Source: Adiantum capillus-veneris (taxonomy: Eukaryota > Streptophyta > Polypodiopsida > Polypodiales > Pteridaceae). Taken from it: 64,000 bases of DNA. Made by a program: the position numbers and the translations under genes. Of this stretch, positions 11,432 to 21,500 are shown one piece after another (the first letter of the stretch is position 1; each line of letters opens with the position of its first letter). The notes under the pieces were generated by a model. That model was not told the DNA's origin, searched no databases, and saw nothing but the letters and a program-made list of their open reading frames with translations. The DNA lies in contig CM043947.1 of the NCBI GenBank assembly GCA_014529385.2, positions 117,786,087 through 117,850,086 of the forward strand, read 5' to 3'.

Positions 11432-11623
11432 TGAAGGAGTACGAGTGGAAGTGTGACGCGAGAGAGAGTGCGAGAAGAAGAGCACGACGATATGGTGAAC
11501 TCGCTCTACTATAATGTGTAGAGCATAGTGAGTTCTTGTTAGGTTTTTACAAAAGAATATGTCTACATACTTGGCGGCCCGCCCACTTACCTGGGCGACC
11601 ACATTGGGCTTTATACCCCAACA
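11432..11623 (-). repeat. 5' LTR of element E (192 bp)
   Basis: Minus strand, TGTTGGGG start at 11623 and TTCA end at 11432, followed by the primer site. Same length as the inverted partner at 9383-9574, with roughly a dozen scattered differences. Unrelated sequence begins at 11624. Confidence 0.93.
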
Positions 11624-11990
11624 ACTTGTGAGTAATGCATGAAATTGCCAAAAAGGGCTTCCGCTGAGTAGCACGAGCTAGGAAACACCCATTTTTTATT
11701 TTTTGTTCTTTGTAAGCCCTTATAAAGGCATATTCACACGCAGTTTCGGGGGCTTTTTGCCAATTCGGTTTGGGGAGCCATTTTGCTCCCCTGTTGAGCA
11801 TCGAGCCGTGTGATCAGCTGCGGAGGTGTGGCTATGGTGTTCGTATCAAACACGAGTACTATTGATTGATGGTTTTGTGCTCGCTGAGGGTGTGCCGGCT
11901 TGGAGCTACCTTGTACATTGTGTTTTTAACAAGTTGAAGCCATCATTGTTGTGCATCTTGTGTCGATTCCCCTTTTGCCCTTGTCTTCTC

Positions 11991-12028
<38 letters not shown>

Positions 12029-12285
12029 TTCCAGGAGTGTGTCCGCAGCTGTGTCCCCCCCGATGGTCCATGGTGCACAGAGGGATCGAGGGATGTTGCA
12101 TGTGTGGTGAAGGTCGTGAATCAAGATGTATGAGATGATTGGGCTCTGTTTGTGTTGTTGCATCAAGTGTGTGCGTACAATGGTGTGCAAACGGCGGTTT
12201 GCCTATGAATCGTGTGAGTTTTGAAGGTGAACTCTAGTGGTTAGGGGTATTGTGTATATTTTGGGCTATAGAGAGGCGTGTTGAT
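11624..12285. other. Unrecognised spacer between elements E and D, with (TG)n
   Basis: No gene recognised. A run of about 16 TG units lies at 11993-12025. Element D is inserted at its right edge, duplicating TGCAT. Confidence 0.6.
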
Positions 12286-12290
12286 TGCAT

Positions 12291-12612
12291 TGTTGAGATG
12301 TCGAGCTCTACACCTTGAGATGGCATCCACTACGGGTCTTGGCCGCTTACGGCATTTACTTACTGGCGCGTTAGGTGATCGACACGGAGGATCTCTGCCA
12401 GTGATTCTACAGCTGGACTACACTTATAGTGCCAGCCTAGTACGCTTCTAGCGAGTTCACACTTAGTGACCGCATGTACATATGTGCTACTTTTCAGCTT
12501 TAGCACTTAGTCATTTTGTACTCTCTTTTCTGTGAAGAAGAAGAAGAAGCTTTCCATCTCTGTGTGCTTTGTGCTTGTCTTGTGTAGCTCTCTTGCATCC
12601 TCATTCTTTACA
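12291..12612 (+). repeat. 5' LTR of element D
   Basis: Begins TGTTGAGATG and ends TTTACA. Carries a GAA/AAG repeat near 12536-12550. All six differences from the 3' LTR lie within its first ~80 bases; the remainder reads as identical. Confidence 0.97.
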
Positions 12613-12624
12613 TGGTATCAGAGC
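12613..12624 (+). other. Primer binding site of element D
   Basis: TGGTATCAGAGC starts immediately after the LTR and matches the initiator-methionine tRNA primer. Confidence 0.96.
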
Positions 12625-12866
12625 CTCGTGTAGGCAAGAGAGGCTAAGAGAGCAAGAGCATCACAATCCCTTCGTTTTTCGCACAAGTTTCTGAACAGGT
12701 CTCCAAAGTGCAGTATACAGAGATTTACTGTACAAGTACAGCGGTTGTGAAACGCTTGATTGTGGACACTCGTTGAGTGTAGAAAGCGTTACAGGAACCA
12801 CGATAGCAGGTTCAACAGATTTGCAGGTTTTTGCAGATTGCAGCTATTTTGTCTTAGTGCTTGAAG

Positions 12867-15800
12867 ATGTCTGACGGTTTCAGTCAGATTGTTACTGAGA
12901 AGCTTGAGAAAAATAACTAAACTGCATAGAAGTTCAGAATAACAAATTTCCTAAAAGGAAAAGGTTATTGGGACTATGTAGAAGGAGACAATGAAAAGGA
13001 ACCAGAGATTCCCGAGGCAAATGCTACAGCAGAACAAAGGAAAGCTTTGAGGGACTGGCAACAAGGCCAGAGCAAAGTGATGTATTGGCTTTCTATGAGC
13101 ATCACAGATGGCATGATGGGCTATCTACAGGATGCTGAAACCCCCGCCATTGCATGGAAAAACTTAGGCAGAGTGTTCGAGGTGAACACCAAGGCCAGGA
13201 AGCTTCAACTAAAGTCGGAGCTAAATCAGGTTAAGAGGAACAACCTCTCCATCAATGATTATGCTTTGAAGATCAAGAGTATCATTGAGGCTCTTGGATC
13301 TATTAAAGTCTCAGTGGAAGACGATGACATTGTCCGTGCATGCTTGGATGGTCTAGGAGATGAGTATGTACATTTTAGGTCTTCCATGAATACAAGAGAC
13401 GACATCCCCATGTTCCAAGATTTGATTTCTATGCTTATTCTTGAGGAGAAGAACCTTGACACATCTTCTTCTCATGGCAGAAATAATTCTGAACAGGCCT
13501 TCTATTCTAACTCCAACAGAGGTAGAGGTAGAGGTCGTGGTCGAGGCCCAAGGGGTTGCAGGGGCCAATTTCTGGAAGGTCAATCAAATCAAAACAATAC
13601 AGGTGGCAGGGGAAACCAGTCTCAAGGCAAGGGGAGTCAAAGAGGTCGTGGTGCAGGATCAAGCAGGCAGCAACATACTCCAGATAGTAGAGAATGTTGG
13701 ACTTGTGGTGAAAGAGGTCACATGTCACGTGACTGTCCAAAGGGAAAAGCAAGTAGAAAGAGAGAACAGGGCAACTATGCATCTACTAGCAGAGATGCAG
13801 ATGACAGCAAAAACGAGCGCATGTTTGTTATGCAGCATGTAATGAATACAATGACTGCAGAGAATTCCACCCAAGATGATGTTTGGTATGTGGATTCAGG
13901 TGCCTCTAATCACATGACGTCTCGTGGAGAGTGGTTTAGAGATATGCGCAAACCAGATGTGTCAGGCTATGTGCAGACAGGAGATGATACAGCTCACCCC
14001 ATTGCTCATGTAGGGGACATACCTCTAAATACGAAGAGTGGGAAATCAAAGTACTTAGCAGATGTACTTCATGTCCCAAACATTACAAAGAATCTTGTTT
14101 CTGTTGGACAAATGGTTGAGCAGGGTTTGCAGGTTCGCTTCAATCCAAATGGCTATTATGTAGAAGATTTCCAGAATGGCTGTAAGCTGATCACAGAGGG
14201 CAAATGTGTGGGCAGAATGTTTACGCTGAATGTAGACATGCCTGAGGTAAAAGATGCATTATTTGCACAGGGCACAGGTGTTGTGGCTGATGTTGACATT
14301 TGGCACAAACGCATTGGCCATGTCAATGAGCAGAGATTGCGCAGCATGCAATCAAAACAGATTGTAAAAGGTTTGCCCAAATTCAAGGTGGATGGTATGC
14401 ATAAAGTGTGTGCAGCATGCCAGTTTGGAAAACAGTCAAAGGGCTCATTTCCACATGAGCGCAATGTATGTAAAAGGCCACTTGAGGTGGTGCACACAGA
14501 TGTTTGGGGTCCAACCGATACTGCAAGTATACATGGTTGCAGGTATTATGTCTCTTTCATTGATGACCATACAAGGAAAGTATGGGTCTACTTCATGCGT
14601 AACAAAAGTGAAGTGTTTGGTCACTTTCAAGACTTCAAAGTCATGATTGAGAAGGAGACAGATATGCAAATCAAGACATTGAGGTGAGATGGAGGGGGAG
14701 AGTACTTCTCCAATGATTTTTTAGATTTTCTGCGAATGCATGGTATACACAGGCAGTTTACATGCAGATATACTCCACAGCAGAATGGGGTCGCAGAAAG
14801 GAAAAACAGGCACATTGCAGAGGTTGCACGTGCATTGATGAATGAGAAGAACATGCCTCATCATTTCTGGGCTGAAGCTGTAAATACAGCTGTGTACATT
14901 ATGAACAGGACACCTACAGCTGCGGTGCATGATGTAACACCTGAGGAAAAGTTTACAGGTACAAAGCCTGATTTGGCACACTTGGAAGTGTTTGGTTGCA
15001 TAGCTTACGTGCATGTACGAGATGAGTTGCGTAGGAAATTGGATCCTAAAGCAGAGAAATGTATTCTTGTTGGATATTCCCTTGAACAAAAGGGGTACAG
15101 GTGCTACAATCCTACTACACGAGAATTACGAGTGAGCAGAGATGTAGTCTTTGATGAGATGAGCAGCTGGTACAGTAATGCACATGGCACTATTGGGGCT
15201 GATGTAAAAGATGATGTGGTTGTACAAAATGTGAGGCCACAGTCACAGGTTTTGAGTGGACCACAAGAGTCCTCTTCTCGTGGCTCTGTTGAGAAACCAT
15301 GGAATGGTAGACTACGTACGCAGGTTACTCCACCAACAGGTACAGGGAATGTATCACGAAAAGGAAAGGAAAAGGTTGATGAACCTCCCTTTATGGTTGA
15401 TGCATCATCAGGTTTTTCACATGTAGACATGGATTCAGATGGTTCTGAACAAAGTCTTGATGAGGAATTTGGAATTCCGGCTGTCAGGACACATGGTGTA
15501 AGGAAAGTACAAGAAGATGCTAGAGGGCAAAGGAGTGACCAAGGACCGCGCAGATCTAATAGAGTCAGAAATCCAGTTCAGAAATTGACTTATGATGGGT
15601 ATCTAGCGCATCACCAAGCCTACATGGCTAAGGTGATACAGGATGTGGAGCCCACATGTTTTGAGGATGCAGTTGGAAATGTGCATTGGGATGATGCAAT
15701 GAATGAAGAGATGGCTGCATTGGAAGCAAATGACACATGGGAGTTGGTTCCATTGCCAAGTGGCAAGAAAGCTATTGGCTGTAAATGGGTGTATAAAACC

Positions 15801-17216
15801 AAGCATAAGGCTGATGGTAACATTGAGCGTCACAAGGCAAGGCTGGTCGCAAAGGGTTATGCACAGACGTATGGCATAGACTATGAGGAGACCTTTGCTC
15901 CAGTGGCAAAGATGACGACAGTGAGAGCTGTCATAGCAGTGGCTACATCTAGAGGATGGATTATGCATCAAATGGATGTAAAGAATGCCTTCTTGAATGG
16001 TGAGTTGCAAGAGGAAGTGTATATGGATCAGCCACCTGGTTATGTCGATCCAGGTTACCCAGATTATGTATGCAGAATTCTCAAAGCTTTGTATGGTTTG
16101 AAGCAGGGCTCTAGAGCATGGTATGATAGGATTGCCAAGTATCTTGTCAGTATTGGTTTTAGGAGAGCTCATGCTGATCATTCACTCTATGTACGTGAGA
16201 GTGATGTGGGGATTGTGGTCATTACCATATATGTAGATGACCTTATTATTGTTGGTGACAATGCTATGGAGATTGACCATGTGAAGGGTCTTCTCAAACA
16301 GGAGTTTGAAATGAAAGATTTAGGCGAGTTGCGCTACTTTCTTGGCATTGAAGTGATCAGGACTCCAGAGGGTGTATGGCTATCACAGAGACAGTATGCT
16401 TTGGACATGTTGTCAAAGTATGGTATGGCTGATTGTAAGCCAATTTCTATTCCCTTGGATGTGAATGCAAAGCTGAGTGCAGAAAAGGGTGATGTTGTTG
16501 AGGATGTCAACATGTACAGGAAGATTGTGGGTAGTCTAATCTACTTGACTATCACAAGGCCAGACTTGAGCTACACAGTAGGCTTGGAGAGTCAGTTCAT
16601 GCAACTTCCGAGGAAGCCACATTTGGATGGAGTACGACGCACACTTAGGTATGTGCAAGGTACTCTTGACTACGCATTGTTCTATGCAGCAGATGCACCA
16701 TTAGCATTGTATGGGTATACAGATGCAGATTGGGCAGGTAGCATTGTTGATAGGAGATCTACGAGTGGCTTCATGTTCTCTTTTGGGAGTGCTGCTGTTA
16801 CTTGGAGCAGCAAAAAGCAGCCTACGGTTGCTTTATCGAGCACAGAGGCCGAGTACAGAGGTGCAGCAGTTGCGGCGTGCGAGGTAGCTTGGCTACGCAC
16901 ATTACTTGAGGACTTGGGAGTGCAGGTGGACCAGCAGATTTTCATCCATTGTGACAACCTCAGCAGCATACAGTTGGCTAGGAACCCAGTGTTCCATGCC
17001 AGGACCAAACACATAGAGGTCCATTACCACTACGTTCGAGAGCGAGTGTTGGCGGGCGACATCGACTTGGTCTACGTCAGCACAGAGGAGCAGATAGCGG
17101 ATATCTTTACCAAGGCCCTCGGAGCTGAGAAGCTTCGACGTTTCCGGACTATGCTTGGACTCTGCGACATGCAGAGCTCGAGGGGGAGTGTTGAGATGTC
17201 GAGCTCTACACCTTGA
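12867..17216 (+). pseudogene. Copia gag-pol polyprotein of element D
   Basis: One frame of 1449 codons from the ATG at 12867, about the usual Copia length, with no frameshift. Gag is followed by an Arg-Gly-rich stretch (GRGRGRGRGPRG) and zinc knuckle CWTCGERGHMSRDC (~13695). Then protease YVDSGAS (~13888), GAG-pre-integrase IWHKRIGHV (~14300), integrase with VHTDVWG, DGGGEY and NGVAERKN, RT with [12 protein letters not shown] (~15830) and IYVDDLI (~16230), and RNase H with YTDADWAG (~16720) and SSTEAEY. Stops at 12918 (TAA), 12927 (TAG) and 14685 (TGA) inactivate it. The last nine codons read into the 3' LTR, and the purine tract lies inside the coding frame. Confidence 0.96.
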
Positions 17217-17510
17217 GCTGGCATCCACTACAAGTCTTAGCCGCTTACGGCATTTACTTACTGGCGCCTTAGGTGACCGACACGGAGGATCTCTGCCAGT
17301 GATTCTACAGCTGGACTACACTTATAGTGCCAGCCTAGTACGCTTCTAGCGAGTTCACACTTAGTGACCGCATGTACATATGTGCTACTTTTCAGCTTTA
17401 GCACTTAGTCATTTTGTACTCTCTTTTCTGTGAAGAAGAAGAAGAAGCTTTCCATCTCTGTGTGCTTTGTGCTTGTCTTGTGTAGCTCTCTTGCATCCTC
17501 ATTCTTTACA
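17189..17510 (+). repeat. 3' LTR of element D
   Basis: Follows the purine tract GAGGGGGAG (17180-17188), begins TGTTGAGATG, ends TTTACA, and is followed by target duplication TGCAT. Same length as the 5' LTR. Confidence 0.97.
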
Positions 17511-17515
17511 TGCAT

Positions 17516-19054
17516 GTCGGGTATGTACCCCCTTCCCCCTTTCCAATGCCAAGATTTTATTTTTTTACGGTAGATAGTCAACGTGTCAGTGTCGCCTTCT
17601 GCCACCGGACGAAAGTGTTCTTCGAGCTATGAGTGCTCAGGAGATATGGTGGAGCAAATTAGAGTCAAATCTGATGCTTGTGCCATGCCTATGCCGCCAG
17701 CAGAGGTGCTAGCCGTCGTGAGCTAGCTCGTCGATTGGGTCAAAGGTGTTGAGATTGATGAGTCGCAAGAACGGTGCCAAAATCGGTGTTGGAACGACTA
17801 ATTGCTGATGTTGTTAAGGCCGCCTCCCATCGTTGGACGGGAGACTCCAATGTCGAGATGAGGTGTTGAAGTTGGAAATCCCTACTCTCATTCTTTCTCA
17901 CACACTCACTTGCTCTCTTTGTTAACCAACAAACACAAGAAAAGCCCATTTTTTAAAAATTTACTCCGGCAAGAGATATGCGGTGGTGCCAAGCTTGCAC
18001 GGTTTTGGTCTCTTCGCAACAAAGAGATCTCGCATAAGCTTTGAAGTGAGTTTTCTCTCTAACCGTGCATCCAAATAGAGATTGCTATATGTCATTTCAT
18101 TCACGGCAAGTAGAACTACACTTTAGGCCTTAACACGTTGGAGAGGGGTAATGGGGGAACACACCCAGCACAAACACAAGGGCCTCTCTATAGCTCAGGG
18201 TATTCACAACACCCCTATCCCCTCGAAAAACACCTTCAAAAAAATCACTCTTCACTAGCCGACCACGGTCTGCTCTTTTCCCAATCTCTACACACACCAC
18301 AAGTCCACCACACCACATGCACTTGCCACGATCTATCTCCACCCTTACACACGCACACATCCACTCCATCTCACTCTCTCACACAAAACACCGTCGGTCC
18401 GGGGGGGGGGTACACACATCCACACTGCTGGCACCGAGGGGAAACACAAGAGCAGGAGAAAGAGAAGGGGGGAAGGGGAAATGATAGCAAAATGGGGTAG
18501 CAATGGCTCGATTACACTTCAAAAGGCATGTACAAAGGCTTCTAATGCCATCACCACGGTCATTTACAAGAAAAAGTACAAAGGGATTTGACATGCACAC
18601 TCCTCTGTCAGAGAGCTCCACTTTGTAGGCTCCAAACGACACAAAAAAAGCCCCCAATTTGATGAAAAATGACTTTTATAGTGGGGGGTCTTCAACTTTA
18701 GAATTTTCACCTTAATTGGTCCACTCTATCTACCTACTTCTAACTATTATACCTACTCTTACACACTAACACACTCTATTAACTCTCACTAATCTACTTC
18801 CTACTTACTGTACACAGAAAACTAACTATCTTAATACACAGAACCGTTGAAATCTCTATTAACAAAGAAAACTATCTACCTTAATACACAGAGAATAAAC
18901 ACAAAACCTTTGAAAACTCCATTAACAAAAAAAACACACAGTATAACACCAAATCCCTCTTCTCAACACACACACACTCCTTCCTTACCTTTCCTACAAT
19001 AGAAATTGCACCAGGGAGAAGCACAGAGTGCTACTCGAGCTTCATGTATGGCAT
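17516..19054. other. No recognisable gene; possible interior of a minus-strand LTR element
   Basis: No coding frame I can assign. The right edge is a minus-strand primer site, so part of this stretch could be the interior of a degraded retroelement into which D inserted. It holds a short G run at 18400-18409 and CA/CT-rich sequence around 18230-18450. Short frames here follow this composition. Confidence 0.5.
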
Positions 19055-19500
19055 TCCCCGACAACGGCGCCAAAAATGTGCGCGCATGTCGCACGTGTCA
19101 ATGCAAGGAACTTGTCGATACACCAGGTGCGAGCCACAAACGACTCCAAGCACACAACAAGCCTAAACTAGTAAGCTCAAAGAAGGCGATGGTGTGTCAC
19201 TCACCGCTCTACGCTTGCTTCGTGGAGGATTCCTCGTCGCGAAGAAGAAGGAGACGCCGCTACACCGCGCTCAACCGCTTCACCGGCTGTCATGCCTTCG
19301 TAATGCTCGATCGCTCACACACTCCCTCTCTCTCCCTCTCTCACTCTCTCTCTCTCACACACACACACACAAAGAGATGATGAAGAAGAAGAAGGAGATG
19401 GAGCAAGAGCACTCTTCTATTGCACAAATGAGAGAATGAGTGAATTTTAGGTTTAGTTGACTTTTATATGAGCTCGCCCCATTCACACTTGGGCGCCCAT
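19055..19500 (-). repeat. Gypsy-type LTR with Asp-tRNA-like primer site, minus strand
   Basis: Minus strand of 19055-19072 reads TGGCGCCGTTGTCGGGGA, one base away from the complement of the plant Asp-tRNA 3' end that primes Athila/Tat-type Gypsy elements. The LTR would lie to its right, ending in ACA at about 19076. A TATA-like ATATAAAAG (minus, ~19465-19474) sits about 390 bp before that end. A (CT)(CA) tract lies at 19320-19372. The outer edge of the LTR is not determined, so the end given is approximate. Confidence 0.5.
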
Positions 19501-20811
19501 GCTTAGCCAACTAATCCCTTGAATGTTCCAGTTAGAGTGCGCCTCTCATCGGCGATCACTCTTACCCTTTTCCTATTGGACCGACAAGCCCGGTACCTGA
19601 CTCTACCAAATAAATAATACAATGTCCGTCATAGGTTACAACGTCCATCATAGGTGATAGGGTGTCCGTGAGCTGTGAGGGTTAACACAAGATGAGAGAA
19701 AGCCTACATTAAAGAAGTAGCTCAACTGCCATGTCGGGGATGACATGAACAAGGAGGGGGGGAGTGTTAGCAGTTGGACACACCCTACGGAGCTCGACGG
19801 AATATTATTTTTTGTAAATATTCTTTGAGAAAAACCGACATTTCACCTTTGTAAATATTGGGGCTTACAGAAGCTTTCGGATTGTATTCCATTTTTGACA
19901 TCTAGATTGAGTAGATGGTTAAAACTGGAACATTAGGGTTTAAGATTGTAAGGTATTTATACCACTTTTGACCTTAATGAAAAAACCTTTTGTCATTTAA
20001 AAAAAAAAGTTCTGTCTGTGAGTGAGCGTACTGTGTACGAGAGAGAGTGAGAGTTTCATCTTGACGCTACGCGCGCACCGATGGTTGGAATCGAGTGCGG
20101 AGAAGTGTAGCGTGTTGCCCCCGACGAGAGCTACGCGCCAATACCCACATTGTGGGCGTAAGGTCTGGTTTTTCATGAGCTCGACCCACGAGCGTCATCT
20201 GGTGATTCGGTGAGCATATGTTGTTCGTTTTTGCATTGCAGCATATCCATGCGTTCGCATCGAGTAGATCTACACATTAGGCACTTTAGTTTTTGGAAAC
20301 GACGACCTACAAATTTTGGCCAGACATCCTACGTGATTTTGCACCAGGTATTTAGGGTTGGGATTTTGGTTCAGAGACCTAAGGGAGAGCGACCTATTGG
20401 TGTTAGTAGGGTCTCCTTTAAGTTCTGTGGCGTTTCGAGAACGTTTGATGGGTATTTGGCTCTTGGAAGTGTTGTAGGAAATCTCCTCTTAAGCACTCTT
20501 GAAGGCTATAGCTTAGACATTGGGTAGAGACCTCTGTAGGAATTAGTCGAGAGTCGGTTGAGTGTAGATTGACACCCTATGCTTGCTTCCACGCACGTGC
20601 TAGTCGAGCTTCATCCTTAGCTGACAAATCTTGTTAGGTGAGTTCTCGCTGTGCTGACGTCCATCACGGCGTATCCGCCAACAAGAGGACATGAATACTT
20701 GGTGATGAACGGATGTTTCCAAACCTCCTTCATTTGGTTCTTTGGTGTGTGGAGGTTGCACATTGTGATGCTTCTCGTTTTCATCATAGATGGAAAACTT
20801 GTTGATTGCTA
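19501..20811. other. Intergenic; possible LTR start at 19765
   Basis: No gene recognised. At 19753-19764 a purine tract (AGGAGGGGGGAG) is followed by TGTTAGCAG, the appearance of a 3' LTR start on the plus strand. No matching second LTR or coding region was found. An A run lies at 19999-20008. Confidence 0.35.
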
Positions 20812-21315
20812 ATGTGGATATTTCATCAATCCGTACCAAAATCTATTCTCTTCCAATGTGTTGGAAGCAATAGGAACCTTCGCCTATTATCTACTTATGT
20901 GGTAAACTATTTGCAATATCTTCCAATAGCAGCTGGAAGCATGGATCAAGCTTTCCTAAATCATGAAGATCATAGAAGTTTTGACTTGATGAGCCTACCC
21001 AGGTTGAATGAATTTTATGAGCTACAGTTTAGAGATTTGCTCATACAAGCTCTTAAAGATAATAGCAGATACATCAACTTTACATAGGAGAAAGAGCAAC
21101 CTATCTTTTATGTCACATTCATAGTGGTGGAAGCAGTGATGAACAGCAATAAAATCTACAAGTTTCTTCAAACAAATTCAGTCAGTGATTCCATACCATA
21201 CATCCCTCTTTGGGAAATAAATTTCAAGATCTTTGATCCTGGGGGTGCTTATGGAAATGTTTTTAATGGAGGAGGTTTACTCAGCCACTTCATTACATCA
21301 TGCTTTTGGCTCTGA
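20812..21315 (+). pseudogene. Unrecognised open frame with one stop
   Basis: A frame of 167 codons from the ATG at 20812, or from 20941 (begins MDQAFLNHEDH), broken only by a TAG at 21085. The stretch has balanced, protein-like composition (SLPRLNEFYELQFRDLLIQA, then IPLWEINFKIFDPGG) unlike the low-complexity frames around it. TTCCAATAGCAG just upstream of 20931 could be a splice acceptor. I do not recognise a family. It could be a fragment of a host gene or of an element gene. Function unknown. Confidence 0.35.
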
Positions 21316-21453
21316 GAACCTTTCACAACACAGAAGTTTTCCTAGACATACAAAAGAGGTCCTTCAAGAAAGATGAAAGTAGACAAAGACAGATGTTACA
21401 AGATCTACATGTTGCGGCCGGATAAATGGTACATGAATGTACCATTATCTTGG

Positions 21454-21456
<3 letters not shown>

Positions 21457-21494
<38 letters not shown>
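21457..21494 (+). repeat. Poly-G run of 38 bases
   Basis: Uninterrupted G tract, preceded by TGGGGA. Length in the assembly may be inexact. Confidence 0.9.

Positions 21495-21500
<6 letters not shown>

Larger units (their letters stand above)
6025..11623. mobile_element. Copia element E with internal inversion (self-integration product)
   Basis: Read on the minus strand from 11623: 5' LTR, primer site, leader, gag to 9575. Then, in opposite orientation, the 3' LTR (9574-9383) and pol (9293-6066). Finally the first 41 bp of the LTR in the original orientation (6065-6025). The 3' LTR ends exactly where gag breaks off, and the U3 end abuts pol. GAAAG lies at both joints (9575-9579 minus, 6066-6070 plus). 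Taking one copy of GAAAG, the gag and pol codons are in the same frame, so the break lies inside one former gag-pol gene. This is the geometry of integrase-mediated self-integration. Confidence 0.8.
12286..17515 (+). mobile_element. Complete Copia retrotransposon D with target duplications
   Basis: Two 322-bp LTRs (12291-12612 and 17189-17510) flank a primer site, a single gag-pol frame and a purine tract. TGCAT lies directly on both sides (12286-12290 and 17511-17515), the 5-bp duplication made by insertion. The LTRs differ at six positions by eye, about 98 percent identity. Three in-frame stops make this copy non-autonomous. Confidence 0.97.

Noticed and set aside
12867-12930. Programmed recoding at the two early stops in gag of D
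   Set aside because: Two stops three codons apart near the start, with no conserved recoding context, fit plain mutation better.
14721-16181. Minus-strand frames of 100-190 codons opposite the gag-pol of D
   Set aside because: Antisense shadows of a well-supported coding frame, without recognisable motifs.
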